A stretch of DNA of 64,000 bases from Pokkaliibacter sp. MBI-7 (GCF_029846635.1 NZ_JARVTG010000002.1:1405501-1469500); one strand, 5' to 3'; numbered from the stretch's first letter, positions 17,528 through 25,900 are shown. Translations and numbers: made by a program. Notes: generated from the letters alone by a model not told the origin.

Positions 17528-17553
17528 TTGTACAAAATTAATTTCATGTACAA
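17528..17553. promoter_or_regulatory. LitR-type operator and symmetrical divergent promoter
   Basis: TTGTACA (17528-17534), 12 nt, TGTACAA (17547-17553) is a near-perfect palindrome, matching the TGTACA-N12-TGTACA form described for class II LitR light promoters of Pseudomonas. Each arm can be read as a -35 (TTGTAC) for one direction and, with the flanking T, as a -10 (TACAAT) for the other, 15 nt apart on both strands. It sits between the TIGR01777 gene (left) and the DUF523-DUF1722 gene (right). Operator identity rests on sequence and on the LitR-like gene 3 kb away. Confidence 0.75.
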
Positions 17554-17620
17554 TAAAGTAAGACTCAGCTATCGCCGAACGAATCCATCGCCTGCACCTC
17601 AAACATTCTGGAGCAGCATT

Positions 17621-18622
17621 ATGACTTACGCCGACATCACCACTACTTATTTAGCCGCAACAGATATGGCCCGACCTGGTATTACTCTGGGCATAAGCGC
17701 CTGCCTGGTTGGCCATGAAGTCCGCTTTAACGGCGGCCACAAACAGTCACACTACTGTTTAGATGTGCTTTCGAAGTATATGACGTTCAAGCCTTTCTGC
17801 CCGGAAGTTGGTATTGGCATGAGCGTTCCCCGGCAACCGATCAGATTGATTGGAGATCCTCACATACCTCGCGCCGTAGGCACCGTCGATCAGACTCAGG
17901 ATGTTACCGATGCCCTGTATGAATACGGCGTTCGTACTGCGCAGGTCTGCGCTGGCAAAATTAGTGGCTACCTGCTGATGAAGAACTCGCCCAGTTGCGG
18001 CCTGCATCGTGTCAAAGTCTATCAGGCTAACGGGCACCCTCATCGCGAAGGTGGCCGGGGACCTTTTGCTCAGGCCTTGCTGGACAACCTGCCCTACTTG
18101 CCGATTGAAGAAGAAGGCCGGCTGAATGATGCGGTATTACGTGACAATTTTGTCACTCGCGTCTACACCTATCATGAGTGGCAACAGCTGATCGCAGAGG
18201 AACTGACGCCAGCGCGCTTGATTGGATTCCATTCACGCCACAAGTATCTGTTAATGGCTCATAGTCAGCAAACCTACAAAACACTGGGGAAAATGCTCAG
18301 CGATCTCAAGCATGCTGATCTGACCACTGTTGCCAATCAGTACTTTGCTACACTCATGGAGGCGCTATCGCAGCCCGCCAGCAGAAAAAACCATGCCAAT
18401 GTACTGCTACATCTGGTGGGTTATCTCAAACGCAGCACCAGCAGCCAGACTCGTTACGACATCGTCGAGCGTATACATCAATTCCGCCAGGGCCTTTTGC
18501 CACTGGTAGTACCGATAACCCTGATCAAGCATCACATTGATCAGCAAACGCAGCCTTATCTGGCCCACCAGAGCTACCTGCAGCCACATCCAGAAAGCCT
18601 GGGCCTGCGTAATTCAATCTGA
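17621..18622 (+). CDS. DUF523-DUF1722 protein (YbgA-like)
   Basis: A 333-residue two-domain protein. The N-terminal DUF523 (GISACLVGHEVRFNGGHK, then FCPEVGIGM and MKNSPSCG with conserved Cys residues) is followed by DUF1722 (RLIGFHSRHKYLLMAHS onward). The biochemical role is unknown; the Cys set suggests a metal or Fe-S site, which is inference. Fusion of these two domains is common next to phrB. The start at 17621 follows GGAG; the 31-codon extension to 17528 would run through the operator and is rejected. It probably heads the rightward transcript with folE and folX. Confidence 0.85.
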   Translation: MTYADITTTYLAATDMARPGITLGISACLVGHEVRFNGGHKQSHYCLDVLSKYMTFKPFCPEVGIGMSVPRQPIRLIGDPHIPRAVGTVDQTQDVTDALYEYGVRTAQVCAGKISGYLLMKNSPSCGLHRVKVYQANGHPHREGGRGPFAQALLDNLPYLPIEEEGRLNDAVLRDNFVTRVYTYHEWQQLIAEELTPARLIGFHSRHKYLLMAHSQQTYKTLGKMLSDLKHADLTTVANQYFATLMEALSQPASRKNHANVLLHLVGYLKRSTSSQTRYDIVERIHQFRQGLLPLVVPITLIKHHIDQQTQPYLAHQSYLQPHPESLGLRNSI

Positions 18623-18687
18623 CGCCATAGCTGTACGCAGCAAAGTAGTACGCAGATGGCAGCCTTTGACTGAGTGAGAACACAGAC

Positions 18688-19245
18688 ATGGATACAGAGT
18701 TAGCACTGCATTACCGGGCAATACTGGAAAAACTGGGTGAAGACCCCAGCAGAGAGGGCTTGCGTGATACTCCGAAACGCGCCGCCAAAGCCATGGAGTT
18801 TCTTACCCGTGGTTACCAGACTGAACTGGACACCATCATCAACGGTGCGATTTTTTCCTCTGACAATGATGAAATGGTCATAGTGCGAGACATTGAACTC
18901 TACTCCCTGTGTGAGCATCACCTGCTGCCTTTTATTGGCAAAGCTCATGTCGCCTACATCCCTCAGGGTAAGGTACTGGGCCTGTCCAAGATTGCTCGTA
19001 TTGTCGACATGTTTGCCCGCCGTCTGCAGATTCAGGAAAACCTCACCAAGCAAATTGCTGACTGCATACAAACCGTGACGCAGGCAGCGGGGGTGGCCGT
19101 CAGCATCGAGGCCAAGCACCTGTGCATGATGATGCGCGGGGTGGAGAAACAAAACTCAGTGATGAATACCTCAGTGATGCTTGGCAGCTTTCGGACCAAT
19201 CAAGCGTCACGTAACGAATTTTTGCAGCTGATCAGAGGCAACTGA
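18688..19245 (+). CDS. folE: GTP cyclohydrolase I
   Basis: Converts GTP to 7,8-dihydroneopterin triphosphate, the entry step to folate and monapterin. The 185-residue protein has the zinc ligands Cys75, His78 (LCEHHLLPF) and Cys146 (KHLCMMMRGV), plus the N-terminal REGLRDTPKRAAKA. Length is typical of the short bacterial FolE. It lies 65 nt after the DUF523 gene and 91 nt before folX on the same strand. Because it is in a photolyase cluster, it may be a light-induced second folE paralogue that boosts pterin and folate antenna supply; whether another folE exists cannot be seen here. Confidence 0.95.
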   Translation: MDTELALHYRAILEKLGEDPSREGLRDTPKRAAKAMEFLTRGYQTELDTIINGAIFSSDNDEMVIVRDIELYSLCEHHLLPFIGKAHVAYIPQGKVLGLSKIARIVDMFARRLQIQENLTKQIADCIQTVTQAAGVAVSIEAKHLCMMMRGVEKQNSVMNTSVMLGSFRTNQASRNEFLQLIRGN

Positions 19246-19336
19246 ACTGATCAGCCCTGCGCATCCAGATAGCTGAAACCTCTCTCATCCTGTGCAATAT
19301 GGAGCAGGAGACACCGCCATCCAGAAGGATAGAGTC

Positions 19337-19717
19337 ATGACGAGCCAGTCATACCAGTTGGAACCCGCCACCATAAGAATCAAGAATTTACGGTTGCGTA
19401 CCTACATCGGCATCAAGGAAGAAGAAATCAATAACCGTCAGGACGTGGTTATCAATGTGCGCATTCGTTACGACGCTGAACGTGCGGCCTCAAGCGATGA
19501 TATGGATAACGCTCTCAACTACCGTACCATCACCAAAGCGATCATCCACTATGTGGAAGAGCACCGTTTCCATCTGCTGGAGAAGCTGTGCCAGGAGGTG
19601 CTGGATATCGCCCTGACGCATCGTGATGTTCTTGAAGCCTGGGTGGAAATTGACAAACCCCATGCCCTGCGCTTTGCCGACTCGGTATCCATGGAATTAC
19701 ATGGCAGACGCTATTGA
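19337..19717 (+). CDS. folX: Dihydroneopterin triphosphate 2'-epimerase
   Basis: Epimerises dihydroneopterin triphosphate to dihydromonapterin triphosphate. The 126-residue protein is nearly identical in pattern to E. coli FolX: IRIKNLRLRTYIGIKEEE, then NNRQDVVINV, LNYRTITK, HALRFADSVSMEL. These residues separate it from the related aldolase FolB. The ATG at 19337 follows AAGGA; the frame from 19292 adds 15 residues without support. With FolE upstream and FolM in the same cluster, the product flow GTP to tetrahydromonapterin is covered apart from the phosphate-removal step. Confidence 0.93.
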   Translation: MTSQSYQLEPATIRIKNLRLRTYIGIKEEEINNRQDVVINVRIRYDAERAASSDDMDNALNYRTITKAIIHYVEEHRFHLLEKLCQEVLDIALTHRDVLEAWVEIDKPHALRFADSVSMELHGRRY

Positions 19718-19751
19718 GCAGGAACAATAACTCAGCGACCACAACGATCAA

Positions 19752-19774
19752 CGAGCCACCGCTACAGTGGCTCG
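19752..19774. terminator. Stem-loop between convergent folX and hemH
   Basis: CGAGCCAC and GTGGCTCG form a perfect 8-bp stem with a 7-nt loop midway between two convergent genes. No T run on either side, so termination is only likely from position. Confidence 0.45.
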
Positions 19775-19794
19775 CAACCAGGCCTTCCAGTGCG

Positions 19795-20796
19795 TTAAAG
19801 ATGAGGCTCAAGCAGAGCCACCAGCGCCTTGATATGGCTGATGTCATCGTTCAGGGCTGGCACATAGTGATACTGCTCACCACCGGCCTCCATAAACACC
19901 TCTTTGTTCTCCCGACCTATTTCATCGATGGTTTCCAGGCAGTCGGCGGAAAAGCCCGGACAAATAACCGCGACGGACTTCACCCCCTGACCAGGCAGGT
20001 GCTCCAGAGTCATGTCGGTGTATGGCTGCAACCATTCAGCCTTGCCAAAACGCGACTGAAACGTGGTCATGTATTGCTCTGCACTCCACCCCATGCGTTC
20101 AGCAACCAATCGGGTGGTCTTTTGGCAGTAGCAGAAGTAAGGGTCCCCCTTCAGGTGATATTCCTTGGGCGTGCCATGATAGGAAAACAGCCACTTTTGC
20201 GGAATACCATACCGCTCAATATGGCGACCAATAGACTCGCACAATGACGCTATGTAGCCAGCATGCTGGTGATAGGTGTTGATAAAGCGCACTTCGGGCA
20301 CCCAGCGCCAGCGCTGCAGTTCAGCACTAACAGCATCAAACGTAGACCCTGTGGTAGCTCCGGAATACTGCGGATAGAGGGGCAGCACCACCAGTCGCTC
20401 AACTTGCTGCTTCTTCAGCTCTGCGAGCGCCTGAGCAATGCTGGGATTACCATATCTCATCCCTAATACGACAGGAGTATCCGTCCCCAGTGCCACCTGA
20501 ATCTGCTGCCGTTGCTGTTCAGCAATATGCAGCAAGGGAGAGCCATCACTGGTCCATACTTTCTTGTAAAGCGCAGCAGAACGCGACGGCCGCACACGCA
20601 GGATGATGCCATGCAGAATCATCCACCAGGGCAAACGTGGCATTTCGATAACCCTAGGATCCCACAGGAACTCGGCCAGATAACGTCGTAGTGCCGATGC
20701 CGTTGGGGCATCCGGCGTACCCAGATTAGACAGCAGGACACCTGTCCGGGTCCCTGCCTGATGCTCGAACTCTTTAATCCCTTTGAACTGGCTCAC
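19795..20796 (-). CDS. hemH: Ferrochelatase
   Basis: Inserts ferrous iron into protoporphyrin IX to make heme. The 333-residue protein shows the family opening GVLLSNLGTPDAP, the active-site FSYHGTP with the catalytic His, GDPYFCYC, and the late block CPGFSADCLETIDEI with the conserved Glu. The start is GTG at 20796 with AGAGAGG 6 nt upstream. It is divergent from the LitR-like gene across the second TGTACA-type operator. Light induction would make sense because its substrate is a strong photosensitiser. Whether this is the only hemH in the genome is unknown. Confidence 0.95.
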   Translation of the reverse strand: MSQFKGIKEFEHQAGTRTGVLLSNLGTPDAPTASALRRYLAEFLWDPRVIEMPRLPWWMILHGIILRVRPSRSAALYKKVWTSDGSPLLHIAEQQRQQIQVALGTDTPVVLGMRYGNPSIAQALAELKKQQVERLVVLPLYPQYSGATTGSTFDAVSAELQRWRWVPEVRFINTYHQHAGYIASLCESIGRHIERYGIPQKWLFSYHGTPKEYHLKGDPYFCYCQKTTRLVAERMGWSAEQYMTTFQSRFGKAEWLQPYTDMTLEHLPGQGVKSVAVICPGFSADCLETIDEIGRENKEVFMEAGGEQYHYVPALNDDISHIKALVALLEPHL

Positions 20797-20860
20797 AGAC
20801 AGCCTCTCTTACAACTCTTGGTCAAGTGACATAGCTGCCACCATAAAACGATAGAATAAC

Positions 20861-20886
20861 TTATACAAATATCTAATAACGTACAA
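20861..20886. promoter_or_regulatory. Second LitR-type operator in the hemH/litR gap
   Basis: TATACA (20862-20867), exactly 12 nt, CGTACA (20880-20885): one base off the T(G/A)TACA-N12-TGTA(C/T)A pattern and with the same spacing as the site at 17528. The minus strand reads TTGTAC, 15 nt, TATAAG as a promoter for hemH; the plus strand reads TTATAC, 15 nt, TACAAA for the regulator gene. A TTGACA element follows at 20891. Confidence 0.6.
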
Positions 20887-20964
20887 ATATTTGACAACTT
20901 GCACAGAACAGCAAAAACTCTGCCCTGTGGTAGTAGGATCCACCGCAAACAGAGCACGCTAACC

Positions 20965-21900
20965 ATGTCCGATACACCCTTATTGCAATTCGACACCCAC
21001 CTTCCAGACGAAGAAGCCCTCTTTCCGATCCGTGAGGTATCGCGTCAGACCGGTGTCAATTCGGTCACCCTGCGCGCGTGGGAACGTCGCTATGGCCTGA
21101 TCAAACCATTACGCACCAGCAAGGGCCATCGCTTATACAGCACCGAGCACGTAACACGGGTGCAATGCATTCTCGAATGGCTGGGCCGTGGTGTCGCTAT
21201 CAGCCGGGTACGCGAGCTGCTTGATCGCCCGGAACCCGCCGCGGCTTTAGTGGGTGATACTGACAATACCTGGCAACTGTATTTCACCCAGATGCATACC
21301 GCGGTTAAAAGCTTTAACGAAAACCGTCTCGATGACGCCCTCAATCAGGCGCTGGCTCTCTACCCGGTAGAAAGTGTGGTACAGCGCCTGATCCAGCCCT
21401 TGCTGACACAGCTGCAACAGGAATGGCTGAGTCTCCCTGTCGGCGCGGCACTGGAGAAACAATTCCTGTTTGGTTATCTGCGTACCAAGCTGGGTATGCG
21501 GCTGTTTCATGCCAATCGTACTCAACCGGGAAAAACCCTGTTACTGGCAGGCCTGACCAGTGACGCAGAGGAAGTTGAACTGCTTCTGCAAGGTGCTATT
21601 GCCAGTGCACTGGGCTTTCGCGTGATCAGCCTCGGTACTGCCATCCCCATCAGAGAAATTCCTCTGGCACTGGACCACACCCAGGCCGATGCCCTGCTGC
21701 TGCATAGCGATCAGCGTCTGGATCGCTCAATGGTGCTCAGCGAATTACCCAGGCTACGGCAGCTCTATCCCCATTTGGCCATCGCCATGCACGGGCATTG
21801 CAGCCAGATACACCAACAGACGTTTGCAGAGCTGGCGATTCAGACGTCAACCGAAGCACCACACTTGTTGATGCGCAAACTGCTACAACCCGGCAGCTGA
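20965..21900 (+). CDS. MerR-type light regulator, LitR/CarH family with degenerate B12 site
   Basis: A 311-residue regulator: MerR winged helix (residues 19-85, IREVSRQTGVNSVTLRAWER), a helical domain, and a C-terminal cobalamin-binding fold (LLLAGLTSDAEEVELLL onward). In CarH the cobalamin contacts include W-x9-EH and an E-x-H. Here they read Trp154-x9-Glu164-Lys165 and Glu202-x-Val204, so both histidines are gone. This fits class II LitR proteins, which do not use AdoB12 and depend on another photosensor. The start at 20965 gives the normal N-terminus; the frame from 20899 adds 22 residues. phrB follows after 31 nt. Confidence 0.82.
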   Translation: MSDTPLLQFDTHLPDEEALFPIREVSRQTGVNSVTLRAWERRYGLIKPLRTSKGHRLYSTEHVTRVQCILEWLGRGVAISRVRELLDRPEPAAALVGDTDNTWQLYFTQMHTAVKSFNENRLDDALNQALALYPVESVVQRLIQPLLTQLQQEWLSLPVGAALEKQFLFGYLRTKLGMRLFHANRTQPGKTLLLAGLTSDAEEVELLLQGAIASALGFRVISLGTAIPIREIPLALDHTQADALLLHSDQRLDRSMVLSELPRLRQLYPHLAIAMHGHCSQIHQQTFAELAIQTSTEAPHLLMRKLLQPGS

Positions 21901-21931
21901 ACATCCGCAACCGGATTCAGGTGGAGAATTA

Positions 21932-23344
21932 ATGATGCAACTAGTGTGGTTTCGCAACGATCTGCGCACCCTCGATAACACTGCCCTTCACTACGCCTGC
22001 AAGCGTGGTCAGCCAGTCACCGCAGTGGTAGCCATAACCCCGGAGCAGTGGCAAAGCCATGGTGACGCACCAGTCAAACAGAGCCTGTATTATAGAAGCC
22101 TGCTGACACTGAAGTCGTCGCTGGCGCAATTGAATATTCCTCTGAAGGTCATTGAAACTGCCAATTTTGCTGGCCTGCCACAACAGATTCTGGATCTGTC
22201 ACTGCAGCTGGGCTGCACAGCCATCCACGTGAATCGCCACTACGAGTGGAATGAACGCCAGTGTGAAGAAGAACTCGCACGCCTTGCTGTTCAGACCGGG
22301 ATCGAAATCCAGCGTTACACCGATCAGGTCTTCCATGAGCCCGGCTCGGTGCTGACTGGCAAAGGCGAGTACTACACTGTATTCACCCCGTTCAAGAAAA
22401 ACATCTGGCCCACACTCACTCAACAGCCTCCCCAAAGCTATCCCGTACCGCCTGCCTGCCCCGCCAGTACAGTGACAGCCGACGACATACCGAGCTGGCT
22501 GGAAGCTGATGAAGCAGGGCTGCGCGCTGATCTTTGGCCAGCAGGTGAAGAAGAAGCGATCAGACGTCTGGAGCTGTTCGTTGAACGAAAACTGCCGATG
22601 TACGGGCAACTGCGAGACATTCCTTCACAACCGGGCACCAGCACCCTGTCTCCCTATCTGGCACTGGGAATCATTTCACCCCGCACCTGCCTGCACTATG
22701 CGCTGTCGCGACTGCCAGAGGCACGAGCCCATCAGGGAGCAGAAACCTGGATCAACGAGCTGATCTGGCGGGACTTTTACAAGCATATTCTGGTGGGCTT
22801 TCCTCGTGTCAGTAAACACAGAGCGTTCAAGCAGGACACCGAAGCGCTGGCCTGGCGTTACAGCGACAGGGATCTGCAACGCTGGCAACAGGGACAAACA
22901 GGCTATCCACTGGTCGATGCTGCTATGCGCCAGCTCAACCAGACAGGCTGGATGCATAATCGCCTGCGCATGGTAACGGCCATGTTCCTCAGCAAGCACC
23001 TGTTACTGGACTGGCGGCTCGGTGAAGCTTATTTCATGAGCAAACTGGTTGATGGTGATCTGGCCGCCAATAACGGTGGCTGGCAGTGGAGTGCATCGAC
23101 CGGCACCGATGCTGCACCCTACTTCCGCATCTTCAATCCAGTCAGCCAATCAGAAAAGTTTGATCCTGAAGGCCGCTTTATCCGTCGCTTTGTCCCTGAG
23201 CTTGCCCATCTTGATAACAAGACGATCCACTCGCCCTGGCTCGCGGGCAAGGTAGCCAACTATCCCGCACCGATGGTTGACCACAAATTTGCACGCCAGC
23301 GCGTACTGGACAGCTTTCAGGCCCTGAAAGACATCTCTGCCTGA
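21932..23344 (+). CDS. phrB: Deoxyribodipyrimidine photolyase
   Basis: A class I CPD photolyase of 470 residues that repairs cyclobutane pyrimidine dimers with blue light. The N-terminal antenna domain opens VWFRNDLRTLDN. The C-terminal FAD domain has INELIWRDFYKH, the Trp-rich repair segment TGWMHNRLRMV, and DGDLAANNGGWQWSASTGTD at the flavin pocket. The start is ATG 21932 (or 21935) behind GGAG. It is co-transcribed with the LitR-like gene. The antenna is probably a reduced folate, which links it to folE in the same cluster. Confidence 0.96.
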   Translation: MMQLVWFRNDLRTLDNTALHYACKRGQPVTAVVAITPEQWQSHGDAPVKQSLYYRSLLTLKSSLAQLNIPLKVIETANFAGLPQQILDLSLQLGCTAIHVNRHYEWNERQCEEELARLAVQTGIEIQRYTDQVFHEPGSVLTGKGEYYTVFTPFKKNIWPTLTQQPPQSYPVPPACPASTVTADDIPSWLEADEAGLRADLWPAGEEEAIRRLELFVERKLPMYGQLRDIPSQPGTSTLSPYLALGIISPRTCLHYALSRLPEARAHQGAETWINELIWRDFYKHILVGFPRVSKHRAFKQDTEALAWRYSDRDLQRWQQGQTGYPLVDAAMRQLNQTGWMHNRLRMVTAMFLSKHLLLDWRLGEAYFMSKLVDGDLAANNGGWQWSASTGTDAAPYFRIFNPVSQSEKFDPEGRFIRRFVPELAHLDNKTIHSPWLAGKVANYPAPMVDHKFARQRVLDSFQALKDISA

Positions 23345-23380
23345 ATACCAACAGCGCTCAACGTAATTGAAAACGGGTAG

Positions 23381-23995
23381 TTAAAGAGCGCCCAGCACGT
23401 CACGCCAGTCAACATAGTGATGGTCCGTCAGTGCGGGCCATAGGGATTCTCTGCCTACCAGAAGCGTTGCCACACCAGCGGCCCGCCCAGCCGAGAGATC
23501 ATAGTGAAAGTCCCCCACCATGACGGCGGTAGAAGTGCCGGCCTGCCAGAGGCTGAGCAGCTTGTGAATACCCGCAGGGTCTGGCTTGGCTGCCGCATCT
23601 TCCCTGGCCAGAATGCAGTCTTCCGCGAAGAATGACAGCAGCTCGCTGTGATGCAGACCTGCCAGAACGGCCTGACGATGATTACGACTCAACACCCCTA
23701 CACGATAGCCCTGCGAGTGTTTTTCCTTCAGCTTGACCAGCACTTCACGTGCCCCGGGCATCACCGTTGACTGCTCGGCAGCGCGAACCTCAAAGGCCGT
23801 TACGATGGCCTCAGCATCTTGCTGCTGGGCCTCATTTAGACTGCCGACATGTGCCAGAATATCGACTCCAGCCGCAATACCCAGCGCTTCGCGCATCCCG
23901 ACAAAATCCAGTGGATTGCGAATCAGCGTCCCATCCAGATCAAATATCCAGGAACGGTACCGTGCCAAACCAGACGCCATTTCAACTACCGCCAT
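23381..23995 (-). CDS. HAD superfamily phosphatase
   Basis: A 204-residue HAD subfamily IA hydrolase. Motif I is DLDGT (Asp19, Asp21), motif II lies in VGVLSRN, motif III Lys is in AAKPDP, and motif IV is VGDFHYD, so all four are intact. A helical cap occupies residues ~30-90. The substrate is unknown; phosphoglycolate-type or sugar phosphates are common for such proteins. It converges on phrB with 36 nt between the stops. The ATG at 23995 follows GGGAGC. Probably not part of the light regulon, as no TGTACA-type pair precedes it. Confidence 0.85.
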   Translation of the reverse strand: MAVVEMASGLARYRSWIFDLDGTLIRNPLDFVGMREALGIAAGVDILAHVGSLNEAQQQDAEAIVTAFEVRAAEQSTVMPGAREVLVKLKEKHSQGYRVGVLSRNHRQAVLAGLHHSELLSFFAEDCILAREDAAAKPDPAGIHKLLSLWQAGTSTAVMVGDFHYDLSAGRAAGVATLLVGRESLWPALTDHHYVDWRDVLGAL

Positions 23996-24260
23996 TCAAT
24001 GCTCCCAAGCACCCATTAAATCACTGAAAATTATCGACTTATTCAACTGTGCCACGATCTTGGCCGAATGCGACCTGGACTGGACTTATTTCTGCGTGCT
24101 CATTATAAGAACACCTTTAGGACCTGCTGTACGCCAGACTGGCGAAGCAAGACCCTGCTCTCGAATTTCGCATCAGGACATGGCCGTCACACGCACAAGT
24201 CCTAAACATGTGCATAAACGTCAGGCTGGTCAGGACCACTTACTCAACAAAGGTGAAGCT

Positions 24261-25307
24261 ATGCTGGTTATTCGCCCTATAGAACCTGAAGATTATCCGG
24301 CGCTGTACACCATTGCCGAAGAGTCCGGCGTAGGTTTTACCTCGCTGCCTCTCAATGAAGAAATTCTGCAGGACAAAATCGCCACATCGAAAGAGTCCTT
24401 CGCCAAAAATATTACCCAGCCAGGTCAGGAAAACTACCTGTTCGTACTCGAAGACCAGGCCACTGGCGAAATCGTCGGGACCACGGCTATTGTGGCTTCA
24501 GTGGGTATGTCGTCACCCTTCTATCATTACCATCGAAGTGTTGTGGTACACGCCTCCCAGGAGCTGGGTGTACACAACAAGATGGAAGTATTGATTCTCT
24601 GCAATCACTACACCGGCTGCACTGAGATTTGCACGCTGTTCCTACGCGAACCCTACCGCTCAGGTACCAATGGCCGCCTGCTGTCCAAATCACGCTTCCT
24701 GTTTCTGGCAGACTTTCCGGAGCGCTTCAGTAACAAGGTGATCGCCGAGATGCGCGGCTACTCTGACGAAAATGGACAGTCACCGTTTTGGGGCTGGCTG
24801 GGCGAGAACTTCTTTAAAATCGACTTCGCCCGTGCGGACTATCTGGTAGGTATGGGTAACAAGGTTTTTATTGCCGAGTTGATGCCGAAATACCCTCTGT
24901 ACGTCAACCTGCTGTCCAAACAGGCACGTGATGCCATCAGTCAGGTTCACCCCAAGACAAAACCTGCCTTGCGTCTGCTGGAGAAGGAAGGATTCAAGCA
25001 CGTAGGCTACATCGATATTTTTGATGGCGGCCCTACTGTGGAAGCGGAACTGACCGAACTAAACTCAATCCGCAACAGTCGGCTGAAAGTGGCCCGAATC
25101 GGCGATGTGGCGGAAGACGAAGAACTGTATCTGATCAGCAACCGCGGGCTGGAAAACTATCGCTGCACGATTGCACCAGTCAAAGTGCTGGAACATGACC
25201 GCGTACTGCTTTCCCAGCAGCTGGCTGATGCTCTGCAGATCAGCGAAGGCGATAGCGTGCGTATTGTCGCCGTCGACGGTTATTACCGCGAACGCTACCG
25301 TCTCTGA
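24261..25307 (+). CDS. astA: Arginine N-succinyltransferase
   Basis: Transfers succinyl from succinyl-CoA to the alpha-amino group of arginine, the first step of the AST catabolic route. The 348-residue protein has the GNAT-like N-terminus MLVIRPIEPEDYPAL and the conserved blocks VGFTSLP, YHYHRSVVVHAS, LGVHNKMEVL, CTLFLREPYR and FWGWLGENFFKIDF. The ATG at 24261 follows AAAGGTGAAG; the open frame to 23733 overlaps the HAD gene and is spurious. It is a single AstA rather than an AruF/AruG pair, and no other ast gene lies in the window, so the pathway must be scattered. Confidence 0.92.
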   Translation: MLVIRPIEPEDYPALYTIAEESGVGFTSLPLNEEILQDKIATSKESFAKNITQPGQENYLFVLEDQATGEIVGTTAIVASVGMSSPFYHYHRSVVVHASQELGVHNKMEVLILCNHYTGCTEICTLFLREPYRSGTNGRLLSKSRFLFLADFPERFSNKVIAEMRGYSDENGQSPFWGWLGENFFKIDFARADYLVGMGNKVFIAELMPKYPLYVNLLSKQARDAISQVHPKTKPALRLLEKEGFKHVGYIDIFDGGPTVEAELTELNSIRNSRLKVARIGDVAEDEELYLISNRGLENYRCTIAPVKVLEHDRVLLSQQLADALQISEGDSVRIVAVDGYYRERYRL

Positions 25308-25332
25308 TATGAGCTACTGACCTTCACCGGAA

Positions 25333-25370
25333 AACAATCAGGCCGACATAATGTCGGCCTGATTGTTTGC
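25333..25370. terminator. Bidirectional terminator astA/rraA
   Basis: AATCAGGCCGACAT and ATGTCGGCCTGATT form a near-continuous 14-bp palindrome flanked by AAAAC on the left and GTTTG on the right, between convergent genes. Confidence 0.8.
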
Positions 25371-25396
25371 TACTTCGAGGTCAGCGACAACGTCAC

Positions 25397-25900
25397 TTAC
25401 TCTTCGTCTTCTTCTGGCAGCTCTAATAGTTTGGCAGAGACCAGCACACCGTTCATGTCCGCATAGACATACTGACCGGGAATAAACTCCACACCACCAA
25501 AGCGCACGGGCACGTTGAGATCGCCCAGACCACGACGGTTACTCTTCACCGGGAAAGTCGCCAGTGCATGAACACCGATGTCCATCTCACCGATCAGCCC
25601 TGCATCACGGATACAACCGTAAACAATAATACCCTCCCAGCCATTGCTCATGGCCTCTTCCGCCATCAGATCGCCACACAGTGCATGGCGCATGGAGCCA
25701 CCACCGTCAACCACCAGCACCTTACCTTCCCCGGGCAACGCAACCTGTTCTTTGACCAGCGAGTTATCTTCAAAACACTTGATGGTAACGATTTCACCAC
25801 CGTAACTGAGGCGGCCGCCGTAGCAGCTGAACATGGGTTCGACGACACGGACATCATCAGGAAAGGCATCACACAAATCGGGCAGAAGATCGAGACGCAT
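25397..25900 (-). CDS. rraA: RraA family protein (RNase E inhibitor-like)
   Basis: A 167-residue trimeric RraA-fold protein. It matches E. coli RraA through VVEPMFSCYGGRLSYGGEI, TIKCFEDNSLV, KVLVVDGGGSMRHAL and GWEGIIVYGCIRDAGLI. In E. coli RraA binds RNase E and dampens mRNA decay. Plant and bacterial relatives are HMG/CHA aldolases that use a GxxxGxxxxR-D motif, and here GDLMAEEAMSNGWEGIIVYG-type spacing with Arg and Asp in CIRD is kept, so aldolase activity cannot be excluded. The ATG at 25900 follows AAGGAGC; the 36-codon extension is rejected. Confidence 0.85.
   Translation of the reverse strand: MRLDLLPDLCDAFPDDVRVVEPMFSCYGGRLSYGGEIVTIKCFEDNSLVKEQVALPGEGKVLVVDGGGSMRHALCGDLMAEEAMSNGWEGIIVYGCIRDAGLIGEMDIGVHALATFPVKSNRRGLGDLNVPVRFGGVEFIPGQYVYADMNGVLVSAKLLELPEEDEE

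Noticed and set aside
23733..24260. Extension of the astA frame by 176 codons upstream
   Set aside because: It overlaps the HAD gene, and AstA homologues begin at the ATG at 24261 with a good ribosome site.
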